Source: Alloiococcus otitis ATCC 51267
Lineage (GTDB): Bacteria; Bacillota; Bacilli; Lactobacillales; Carnobacteriaceae_A
Direction: 5' to 3'
Assembly (NCBI RefSeq): GCF_000315445.1
Contig: NZ_JH992960.1
Span: 62,001 to 126,000 of the forward strand
Length of the DNA stretch: 64,000 nucleotides
Below the pieces are notes generated by a model. That model was not told where the DNA came from, did no database searches, and saw only the letters and a list, made by a program, of their open reading frames with translations. The translations under genes and the position numbers were made by a program. Shown one piece after another: positions 56,905 through 64,000 of this stretch. Positions within the stretch are counted from its first letter, which is position 1. Each line of letters starts with the position of its first letter.

Positions 56905-58709
56905 AACAGTTAAGAAAAAGAATGGTGGGCTACTTTGTCCTGGTTAACACCATCTTGTCCATTGCTCTCTTGGTTTCCTTTGCCTTTTTGGCTCACCGGC
57001 AGTTTACCAACCAACAAGAAGAGATGATCCAGGGTCAAATGCAGGTCCTAGTTGATAGCATTGACCGGAACCCAACTGCCAAAGAGTCGGAGAGGGACTT
57101 ACAAGACCAGATTGAAGCAGTGTCGGACTACTTTCAGGAGCGTATATCCCTGATGGATGCAGATGGCCAGGTCCTCTTTGATACAGAGGTCGATGAAAAC
57201 CAGGCCGAAAACCATGCTAATCGGGAAGAATTTATGGAGGCTGTCCAGTCCGGCCAAATTGAAACGGCAAGCCGGCAAAGCATGTCCACCGACCAGTCCA
57301 TGTACTATGCCGCTCAAGCAATCACGGACCAAGAGGGTAACTTGCTGGGAGTTGTTCGGATATCCAATACCGTCGATAACTTAAACCAAATTGTGGTTTT
57401 CCTATCTAGTTTACTAGCCATTTCCTTATTGATCCTTATTTTGATTACTATCTTTATGACCTATTATTGGACCAACAAGATTGGCAAGCCCATTGATGAA
57501 ATCAAGTCTGTCACCCATGAATTAGCCAATAAGAATTACGAGGCCCGCTACACCTTGTCTTCTTATTCCGATATCAACGAATTAGGGGACTCCATCAATG
57601 ACCTAGCCGAAAACCTTAAAGCCCAGTTCAATGCCATCAAGCACAATGACCAGCAACTGACCAAACTGTTAGAAAACTTAGTGGTCGGGGTCATCTTGAT
57701 TAATGAAAATCGGGAAATTACGGTTTGCAACCCCATGGCCAATGAAATTTTAGGGGTCAATATTTATGGCAATATTGGCCGGGTCTACAGTGATATTATC
57801 CATAGTTCGGATATTATCCAATTGGTGGAGAAGGCTATCCGGAAAAATAGGGCCCAAAATAAAGAAATTATCCTTTACTTACAAAACGAAAAAACACTAG
57901 ACGTAAATGTTGTCCCGATTAGGGAAGAAGAAGAAAAGAATGATTATGTCCTTCTCTTTTACGATATTACTGAAATCAAACGACTAGAACAGGTTCGGAC
58001 TGACTTTGTAGCTAATGCCTCTCATGAACTCCGGACCCCTATTACGGCTTTAAAAGGATTCAGTGAGACCCTACTGGACGGGGCTATGGAGGATAGAGAT
58101 CTTTTAGTCGAATTTCTAGAGATTATGCTCAAAGAATCTACTCGTTTGGATTCCATGGTCCAAGATATTTTGCAATTATCCCGGCTAGAGCAAAGACCAA
58201 GCCAGCAAGGGGTGAGTCCAGTTGCCGTCGACCAGGTTATTGCCGATGTCATGCAGGTTTTACAGCAAAAAGCTGAAAGTAAGCAGATTAGCTTGAACCT
58301 ACATGTCAAAGACAAGGTTCAAGTTTTAGTCAACCAAGACGAGCTGAAGCAGGTGGCGATGAACTTGATTGGCAATGCTATTACCTATACCCCAGAACAA
58401 GGTCATGTGGAAACAGAAATTTATCAAGAAAACAATGAGGCTGTTATTAAAATAGCGGATGATGGGATTGGTATTCCAGAGAAAGACCAGGCTAGGATAT
58501 TTGAGCGCTTCTACCGGGTGGACAAGGCAAGAAGCCGAAATGCTGGTGGGACAGGTCTAGGTCTATCCATTGTTAAATGGCTAGTCGAGGGTATGGAAGG
58601 CCGGATCCAAGTGGAAAGTCAACTAGGCCAAGGGTCAGCCTTCTACCTTTACCTCCCCTTTTACCAAGATGAGAAAGACCCGGACATGTCAGGCATCAAA
58701 CTAAGCTAG
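56901..58709 (+). CDS. phoR: Phosphate sensor histidine kinase PhoR
   Basis: 602 residues: a membrane helix (about 8-30), an extracellular sensor loop, a second helix (about 163-188), HAMP, PAS (LLENLVVGVILINENREITV), HisKA with the phospho-His in NASHELRTPITALKGFSETL, and HATPase with NAITYTPEQG, DDGIGIPEKDQ and GGTGLGLSIVKW. It phosphorylates PhoP. Confidence 0.92.
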   Translation: MKQLRKRMVGYFVLVNTILSIALLVSFAFLAHRQFTNQQEEMIQGQMQVLVDSIDRNPTAKESERDLQDQIEAVSDYFQERISLMDADGQVLFDTEVDENQAENHANREEFMEAVQSGQIETASRQSMSTDQSMYYAAQAITDQEGNLLGVVRISNTVDNLNQIVVFLSSLLAISLLILILITIFMTYYWTNKIGKPIDEIKSVTHELANKNYEARYTLSSYSDINELGDSINDLAENLKAQFNAIKHNDQQLTKLLENLVVGVILINENREITVCNPMANEILGVNIYGNIGRVYSDIIHSSDIIQLVEKAIRKNRAQNKEIILYLQNEKTLDVNVVPIREEEEKNDYVLLFYDITEIKRLEQVRTDFVANASHELRTPITALKGFSETLLDGAMEDRDLLVEFLEIMLKESTRLDSMVQDILQLSRLEQRPSQQGVSPVAVDQVIADVMQVLQQKAESKQISLNLHVKDKVQVLVNQDELKQVAMNLIGNAITYTPEQGHVETEIYQENNEAVIKIADDGIGIPEKDQARIFERFYRVDKARSRNAGGTGLGLSIVKWLVEGMEGRIQVESQLGQGSAFYLYLPFYQDEKDPDMSGIKLS

Positions 58710-58718
58710 TCATTAAAA

Positions 58719-58756
58719 TTTACATTATCTTTACATTCCTTTACACAGTCTATACA
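58719..58756 (+). promoter_or_regulatory. Four-repeat Pho box upstream of pstS
   Basis: TTTACA at 58719, 58730 and 58740 and TATACA at 58751 give direct repeats every 10-11 bp, matching the PhoP consensus TTHACA-N5-TTHACA. TATTAT at about 58789 could be the -10. This links the pst operon to the PhoPR pair just upstream. Confidence 0.85.
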
Positions 58757-58850
58757 CTAACTTGATTTACTATCAACAATTCTTCAGTATTATAGGGAGT
58801 AAGGACAGAATGGTCCATCAAAATTCAATTTTGAAGGAGAGTTATGACGT

Positions 58851-59864
58851 ATGACTTTGAAAAAAGCAACAAAATGGATGTCAGTACTCAGTGTTTCGCT
58901 AATTTTAGCGGCATGTGACCAAGAAGCGCAAGACGAAGCGCAAGACGACCAAACTGAAGAAGCTGCTCCTGCTGACGACGCTGGCGAAGAATCTAGTGAC
59001 GACCAAGCAGGTGAAGAAGAAGGCGGCGACGAAGAAGCTGATGGTGAAGAAGAAGCTGGCGACCAAGCAGCCGGTGACTTTGACTACTCAAGCACACTTA
59101 ACGCTTCAACTCGTGAAGATGGGTCCGGTACTCGTTCAGCCTTTGTTGAAATCGTTGGACTAGAAGATGAAGATGGTAATGACCAAATTGACCAATCCAT
59201 CACAGTCCAAGATGGTACGAACGCTGTCATCACCGGTGTACAAGAAGACCTTTACGCTCTTGGCTACGTTTCCGTTGGTGCTATTCAAGGTAACGACGAC
59301 GTGAAGGCCTTACAAGTTGAAGGAGTTGAACCAACTCCAGAAAACATCAAAGCTGGTGACTACGAAATTGCTCGTGACTTCAACCTTGTATACGGAGAAG
59401 ATCTTTCCGAACAAGCACAAGACTTCCTAGACTTTGTATTATCTGCTGAAGGACAAGCAGTTGTTGAGGAAAACGGTGAAGTTCCTGTGGACGATGGAGC
59501 AGAAGAATTTACTGGTGGCGACGTTTCAGGTGAAGTTCAAATTAACGGATCAACCTCTGTTACACCTCTAATTGAAAAATTAACTGAAGAATACAATGCT
59601 GTGAACCCTGATGTTACTTTTGACATTGCTTCTACTGGTTCAAGCGCTGGTGTTACAGCTGCTATTGACGGTACTGCTGATATTGGTATGTCTTCTCGTG
59701 ACATTACTGAAGAAGAAGAAGCTGACCTTGGTGGCGTAGAATCCATTGCCATTGACGGTATTGCTGTCATTGTAAACCCAGAAAACCCAGTTGATGACAT
59801 TACAATTGACCAGTTGCAGTCAATTTACCTTAACGAAACCACAACTTGGGAAGAATTTGAATAA
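58851..59864 (+). CDS. pstS: Phosphate-binding lipoprotein PstS, halves in permuted order
   Basis: 337 residues. Lipobox LAAC near residue 22, then about 50 residues that are mostly Asp, Glu, Ala and Gly. The domain order is unusual: the part that is normally C-terminal comes first (STREDGSGTRSAFVEIVGL, VEGVEPTPENIKAGDYEIAR, about 83-210). The part that is normally N-terminal comes second (INGSTSVTPLIEKLTEEYN, DIASTGSSAGVTAAIDGTAD, about 225-335), ending at TTWEEFE, the very place where standard PstS runs on into the first part. All phosphate-binding stretches are present. RBS AGGAG is 11 nt before the ATG. Confidence 0.93.
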   Translation: MTLKKATKWMSVLSVSLILAACDQEAQDEAQDDQTEEAAPADDAGEESSDDQAGEEEGGDEEADGEEEAGDQAAGDFDYSSTLNASTREDGSGTRSAFVEIVGLEDEDGNDQIDQSITVQDGTNAVITGVQEDLYALGYVSVGAIQGNDDVKALQVEGVEPTPENIKAGDYEIARDFNLVYGEDLSEQAQDFLDFVLSAEGQAVVEENGEVPVDDGAEEFTGGDVSGEVQINGSTSVTPLIEKLTEEYNAVNPDVTFDIASTGSSAGVTAAIDGTADIGMSSRDITEEEEADLGGVESIAIDGIAVIVNPENPVDDITIDQLQSIYLNETTTWEEFE

Positions 59865-59897
59865 GAAGTAGTAGCCTAAAAGCATAGACTACAAGAT

Positions 59898-59931
59898 AAA
59901 AGGGCTTGGATGGAAACTTCAAGCCCCTTTT
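59898..59931 (+). terminator. Attenuating terminator between pstS and pstC
   Basis: AAAAGGGCTTG (59898-59908) pairs with CAAGCCCCTTTT (59920-59931). Partial termination here would make more binding protein than permease. Confidence 0.8.
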
Positions 59932-59979
59932 ATTGGTTAATTAATATAACGAAAGTAACAAAAAGAAAGGGATGAACAA

Positions 59980-60840
59980 ATGAATAAGCCAGGTGAAAAG
60001 GTCATGCAAGGCGTTTTCCTTGTGTCTGCATTGATGTCCATCATTGCTTTATTGACTATTATTTACTTTATTTTTGCCAACGGGCTTCCGATTATGTTCC
60101 GTTATGGTTTTTTTGACTTTATTTTTGGGACCGAATGGCGTCCGTCGAATAATCCACCCATGTATGGTCTCTTACCGATGATAACAGGTTCCATTTTTGC
60201 TACTCTTGGAGCGGCTATCTTGGGTGTCCCAGTTGGTGTTTTAACCGCCATCTTTATGGCAGAGTTTTGCCCAGACTGGCTTTACAAGGTCTTGAAACCG
60301 GCTGTTACCCTGATGGCCTCCATTCCATCCATTGTCATGGGTTTCTTTGCCTTGAGACTATTGGTCCCAGCTGTCCGGGAAAACTTCGGCGGAAATGGTT
60401 ACAGCATGTTGTCAGCCATTTTAATTCTTTCCATTATGATTTTACCTACCATCATTGAACTGTCCGAATCTGCCTTGAAGACTGTTCCACGTACTTACTA
60501 TTCAGCCTCCATTGCCATGGGGGCTTCTCATGAACGGTCGGTTATGAACGTCCTCGTACCTGCAGCCAAATCAGGTGTCTTGTCCTCTGTCGTCTTGGGT
60601 ATTGGCCGGGCAATCGGTGAAACCATGGCCGTTGTTCTTGTAGCTGGAAACCAACCGATTATGCCAGGTGGCTTACTGCAAGGGATGAGAACCTTGACCA
60701 TTAATATTGTCTTGGAGATGGGCTACGCTACAGGAGAGCACCGGGAAGCCTTGATTGCGACAGCAGTTGTCTTGTTTGTCTTTATCTTCATTATCAATGG
60801 TAGCTTCCTCGTCATTAAGAATAAGGGGGATAATCAATAA
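59980..60840 (+). CDS. pstC: Phosphate ABC transporter permease PstC
   Basis: 286 residues, six membrane helices. GTEWRPSNNPPMYGLLPMI, ASIPSIVMGFFALRLLVP and the EAA loop MGASHERSVMNVLVPAAKSG with GRAIGETMAVVLVAGN. Last codon overlaps the pstA start. Confidence 0.95.
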   Translation: MNKPGEKVMQGVFLVSALMSIIALLTIIYFIFANGLPIMFRYGFFDFIFGTEWRPSNNPPMYGLLPMITGSIFATLGAAILGVPVGVLTAIFMAEFCPDWLYKVLKPAVTLMASIPSIVMGFFALRLLVPAVRENFGGNGYSMLSAILILSIMILPTIIELSESALKTVPRTYYSASIAMGASHERSVMNVLVPAAKSGVLSSVVLGIGRAIGETMAVVLVAGNQPIMPGGLLQGMRTLTINIVLEMGYATGEHREALIATAVVLFVFIFIINGSFLVIKNKGDNQ

Positions 60841-61658
60841 TGCAATCCAAACATGTGATTCGTGGAATTGTCTACTTAGCTGCACTTATTACCTTTGGTG
60901 TTCTGCTTTACATCATCGGTTTTATCTTAATTAATGGTATACCTGCTCTAAATTTGGACATGTTTAGACTGAACTATACCACTGAGAACGTGTCTATGAT
61001 GCCTGCCATTATTACAACCTTGTATACTGTTATCGGTACACTGGGTATCGCAACCCCAATTGGTGTCTTTACAGGATTTTACTTAGTTGAATATGCCGAC
61101 CGGTCCAACCCTATTGTCAAATTGATTAGTATGGCAACTGACATGCTGGCGGCCGTCCCATCCATTGTCTACGGTCTTTTTGGTTTCTTGTTCTTCGTCA
61201 CCTTCCTCGGCCTCTCTTTCTCTATTTCTTCTGGTATCTTAACGGTTACCATTATGATCTTGCCTTTGATTATCCGAGCAACTGAAGAAGCCCTCATGGG
61301 TGTTCCAAGAGGACTTCGTGAAGCAAGTTATGGTTTGGGGGCTGGTAAGTTAAGAACCATCTTTACTGTTGTTCTACCAGTGGCCATGCCAGGGATCCTA
61401 TCTGGTGTCATCTTGGCCATGGGTCGGGTGGTCGGTGAATCAGCTGCCTTGATTTACACCCTAGGGTCTTCAACCAACATTCCAACCAGTTTGACCAGTT
61501 CAGGCCGGACCATGGCTGTCCACATGTATGTCCTATCCAGTGAAGGCCAGTATGTTAATGAAGCTTATGCAACCGCCGTTGTCCTCTTTATCCTCGTCTT
61601 AATCTTAAACGGTCTATCAACCTTAGTCAGTAATAAATTAGCTACGGGAGGCAAATAA
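60840..61658 (+). CDS. pstA: Phosphate ABC transporter permease PstA
   Basis: 272 residues, six membrane helices. [37 protein letters not shown] and the EAA loop [20 protein letters not shown] with [15 protein letters not shown]. Overlaps pstB by one base. Confidence 0.95.
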   Translation: MQSKHVIRGIVYLAALITFGVLLYIIGFILINGIPALNLDMFRLNYTTENVSMMPAIITTLYTVIGTLGIATPIGVFTGFYLVEYADRSNPIVKLISMATDMLAAVPSIVYGLFGFLFFVTFLGLSFSISSGILTVTIMILPLIIRATEEALMGVPRGLREASYGLGAGKLRTIFTVVLPVAMPGILSGVILAMGRVVGESAALIYTLGSSTNIPTSLTSSGRTMAVHMYVLSSEGQYVNEAYATAVVLFILVLILNGLSTLVSNKLATGGK

Positions 61659-62422
61659 TGTCTGAAAAAAATATTAAAATGCAAGTTGAAAACATGGATT
61701 TGTACTACGGTGATTTCCAAGCCTTGCACTCAGTGGATTTAGATGTTTACGAAAACGAAGTAACTGCTTTTATTGGCCCGTCTGGTTGTGGGAAATCAAC
61801 CCTCATTAAGTCCTTGAACCGGATGAACGACCTAGTTCCAGACTGCCGCATCGAAGGGGATATCCGCTTAGACGGCAAGGATATCTATGCTAAGGGGATT
61901 GACCTGACTGAACTCCGGAAGCAAGTTGGGATGGTCTTCCAACACCCTAACCCCTTCCCTAAAAGTATCTATGACAACATTGCTTATGGTCCAAGAACCC
62001 ACGGCATTAAAGACAAGTCTAAATTAGATGAAATTGTCGAAACTTCTTTGAAGCAAGCGGCCATTTGGGACGAGGTCAAAGACCACTTAGACCGAAACGC
62101 TCTTTCCATTTCTGGTGGTCAGCAACAACGGATCTGTATTGCCCGTGCGATTGCCAATGAACCCGATGTCCTCTTGATGGACGAACCAACCAGTGCTTTG
62201 GACCCTATCTCTACTTCTAAAATTGAAGACCTAGTCGAAGAATTGAAAAGACAATACACTATTGTCATGGTTACTCACAATATGCAACAAGCCTCTCGTG
62301 TTTCTGACCGGACTGCCTTTTTCTACCAAGGCCGGATTATTGAGCAAGACGAAACTAAGACACTCTTTACCAATCCAAGTGAAGAAAGAACAGAAAATTA
62401 CATTTCCGGTCGATTTGGTTAA
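61658..62422 (+). CDS. pstB: Phosphate ABC transporter ATPase PstB
   Basis: 254 residues. Walker [21 protein letters not shown], the PstB-specific [36 protein letters not shown] and [14 protein letters not shown]. Confidence 0.97.
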   Translation: MSEKNIKMQVENMDLYYGDFQALHSVDLDVYENEVTAFIGPSGCGKSTLIKSLNRMNDLVPDCRIEGDIRLDGKDIYAKGIDLTELRKQVGMVFQHPNPFPKSIYDNIAYGPRTHGIKDKSKLDEIVETSLKQAAIWDEVKDHLDRNALSISGGQQQRICIARAIANEPDVLLMDEPTSALDPISTSKIEDLVEELKRQYTIVMVTHNMQQASRVSDRTAFFYQGRIIEQDETKTLFTNPSEERTENYISGRFG

Positions 62423-62507
62423 AGACTTGACTTTCGCCTAGCATCCGCTATACTTGAATATCAGCTTATTTCCTGTATAATCAAAAAAACTAGAAAGAGG
62501 GTAAAAG

Positions 62508-63191
62508 ATGAGAGTTGCATTTGACAAAGAACTGAATGAGTTGAATCGATCTTTTTCACAATTGGGTAACCTAGTTAATGAAGCCATCTATAAATCAATT
62601 AAGGCCTTCATCAACCATGACAAGAAATTAGCCAAAGAAGTGATTGAAAACGATGACCGTGTCAACCAACTGGAAGTTGAACTAGAAGGGAAATGTATTG
62701 AGATTATCGCCCTCCAACAACCGGTGACCGCTGACTTGCGGACCATCATTACTATTTTGAAAGCATCAGCTGACTTGGAACGGATGGGCGACCACGCCGT
62801 TAATATTGCCAAAGCCACTATTCGGATTAAAGGATCCAAACGGTCTGAAGAAATTGAAGGTATGATTGCTGAAGCTGGCGAAAAAATTAAAGTTATGGGT
62901 CAAGATGTTCTTCAAGCCTTTGTAGAGATGGACACCAAGGCAGCCCTTCACTTTGATGAACGCGACGATGAAATCGATGAGATAACAGATAACCTGAAGC
63001 GAAAAAGTGTCAAACGGGTCGTGGATGATCCTGAACTAGCATTCGGAGCGACCGACTACACCCTAGTTGGTTCATCCATTGAGCGGATTGGTGACTACAT
63101 CACCAATATTGCTGAGTGGATTGTTTACCACGAAACCGGTAAAATCAAGGAATTAAATATCAGCCATGACTATGAAAATTTTGAAGAGTAA
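62508..63191 (+). CDS. phoU: Phosphate uptake regulator PhoU
   Basis: 227 residues, all helical, two repeated three-helix bundles with metal-binding acidic sites (ADLERMGDHAVNIAKA and GSSIERIGDYITNIAEW). It links Pst transport state to PhoR. RBS AGAGGG. Last gene of the pst block. Confidence 0.95.
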   Translation: MRVAFDKELNELNRSFSQLGNLVNEAIYKSIKAFINHDKKLAKEVIENDDRVNQLEVELEGKCIEIIALQQPVTADLRTIITILKASADLERMGDHAVNIAKATIRIKGSKRSEEIEGMIAEAGEKIKVMGQDVLQAFVEMDTKAALHFDERDDEIDEITDNLKRKSVKRVVDDPELAFGATDYTLVGSSIERIGDYITNIAEWIVYHETGKIKELNISHDYENFEE

Positions 63192-63319
63192 GACTTGGTC
63201 ATGAAGCAAGATCAAGATGGAGCAGGATAGGCGACTATCCTGCTTTTGTCATATTTAAAATTTTTGCCCTTTACGCCAAAACCTGCTAGGATAGATAAAA
63301 TTAGAAAGAAGTGATGCCC

Positions 63320-63955
63320 ATGGGAATGCACGCCTATTTTAAAAGCCTATCAGACCTGGAAAAAATCTACCGTTGCCCGGGGAAGTTTAAATTTGAAGAA
63401 CACTCGGTTGCCGAGCACTCCTTTAAGGTGACCAAGATTGCCCAGTTCTTGGGTACAGTTGAAGAACAAGAGGGCAGGGATATTAATTGGCAAGTCCTCT
63501 ATGAAAAAGCTCTCAACCATGACTATGCTGAAATCTTTATCGGAGATATCAAAACCCCGGTCAAGTATGCTGATCCCAATCTTAGACAAAGATTGGCTGA
63601 AGTCGAGGAGAAGATGACCCTGCATTTTATCGCCGAAGAAATTCCTGAACGCTTTCAGGAGGTTTACAAAAAACGGTTGAGAGAAGCTAAGGACGACAGC
63701 TTGGAAGGACAAATTTTATCGGTAGCAGATAAAATTGACCTCCTCTATGAGTCCTTTGGTGAGATCCAAAAAGGGAATCCAGAAGACCTTTTTACCGATA
63801 TTTACCAGGAATCCTTGGCCACCATCTTGGAGTTCAAAGACTTGGTCAGCGTCCAGTACTTTATCGAAGAAATCTTGCCTGACCTACTTCAGGGTGAATT
63901 CACCAACCAGGCTAAGCTGCAAGAAATTTCAGATGCCATGCTCCGGGACTCATGA
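63320..63955 (+). CDS. HD-domain 5'-nucleotidase, YfbR-like
   Basis: About 211 residues. HD phosphohydrolase fold with H in FEEHSVAEHSFKV, the paired HD in KALNHDYAEIFIGDIKTPV and D in SVADKIDLLYESFGE. E. coli YfbR cleaves deoxynucleoside 5'-monophosphates; the same is likely here. Three possible starts lie within nine bases (63311 GTG, 63314, 63320); the last has the best distance from AGAAGTG. Confidence 0.82.
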   Translation: MGMHAYFKSLSDLEKIYRCPGKFKFEEHSVAEHSFKVTKIAQFLGTVEEQEGRDINWQVLYEKALNHDYAEIFIGDIKTPVKYADPNLRQRLAEVEEKMTLHFIAEEIPERFQEVYKKRLREAKDDSLEGQILSVADKIDLLYESFGEIQKGNPEDLFTDIYQESLATILEFKDLVSVQYFIEEILPDLLQGEFTNQAKLQEISDAMLRDS

Positions 63956-63981
63956 TGGACCGGCCAGCTTGACTTGAACTT

Positions 63982-63993
63982 GAACGTATGTTC
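63982..63993 (+). promoter_or_regulatory. LexA/DinR SOS box with -10 for a gene beyond the edge
   Basis: GAACGTATGTTC fits the Gram-positive SOS core GAACRNRYGTTC exactly. TATAAT follows at 63995-64000, so LexA would cover the promoter of the next, unseen gene. Confidence 0.75.
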
Positions 63994-64000
63994 TTATAAT

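Noticed and set aside
56191-58709. Two-component pair as WalR/WalK
   Set aside because: No WalH/WalI-type genes follow; the pst-phoU genes with Pho boxes do, which fits PhoP/PhoR.
58915-59163. Lys-rich ORF overlapping pstS
   Set aside because: It is a frame-shifted reading of the Asp/Glu-rich linker of PstS.
58851-59864. PstS truncated or frameshifted at the C-terminus
   Set aside because: The part missing from the end is present at the start of the same protein, and no homologous frame is found downstream of the stop.

Overview
The window looks like the chromosome of a low-GC Gram-positive bacterium of the order Lactobacillales. Three features point there: a complete four-gene mevalonate operon, the Bacillus/Lactobacillales neighbourhood ABC-F / rex / ydiK-like / CPBP protease / groESL, and the block yigZ / comFA / comFC / hpf / secA / prfB / ftsEX. 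Nothing suggests sporulation. An Aerococcaceae-type organism is my best guess; the genus is not proven. I found no rRNA, tRNA, insertion sequence or CRISPR array.

Layout. 1-10 kb: xpt (cut by the window edge, with a PurR-type box), an ABC-F ATPase, rex, two small membrane protein genes, groESL with promoter and CIRCE operator, a CAP-domain protein, a FetAB-like iron exporter and a YocH-like LysM/3D wall protein behind WalR-like half-sites. 10-18 kb: a palindromic repeat array, a tiny acidic lipoprotein, alr, an AI-2E-family permease, a CNNM/CBS membrane protein, an acyl-ACP thioesterase, an AbgT transporter and an MBL hydrolase. 18-29 kb: two tandem duplicated SDF-family symporters, glyA, tsaE, a P-type ATPase behind a clear yybP-ykoY (Mn2+) riboswitch with its terminator, murB, rpiA and azlCD.

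29-34 kb is the accessory-looking, AT-rich part. A regulator resembling the Rgg family is divergent from a possible 9-codon hydrophobic peptide with its own Shine-Dalgarno site. An ABC exporter and a hidden, A7-frameshifted small membrane ORF follow that peptide. A perfect 22-bp palindrome lies between the two transcription units, and a resistance-type ABC-F gene follows the regulator. This resembles the leaderless-peptide signalling known for streptococcal RopB/SIP and is my lead candidate for an undescribed system.

34-50 kb: the mevalonate operon, coaA, an aldehyde dehydrogenase, pncB-nadE-nagA followed by a frameshifted nagR-type regulator, a second palindromic repeat array, an LCP-family cell wall ligase, yigZ, comFA/comFC and hpf. 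50-64 kb: secA (lacking the usual C-terminal zinc motif), prfB with its programmed +1 frameshift, ftsEX, and a phosphate block phoP-phoR / pstS-pstC-pstA-pstB-phoU. In that block a four-repeat Pho box precedes pstS, and the PstS halves are in circularly permuted order. The window ends in an HD nucleotidase followed by a LexA box and promoter for a gene beyond the edge.
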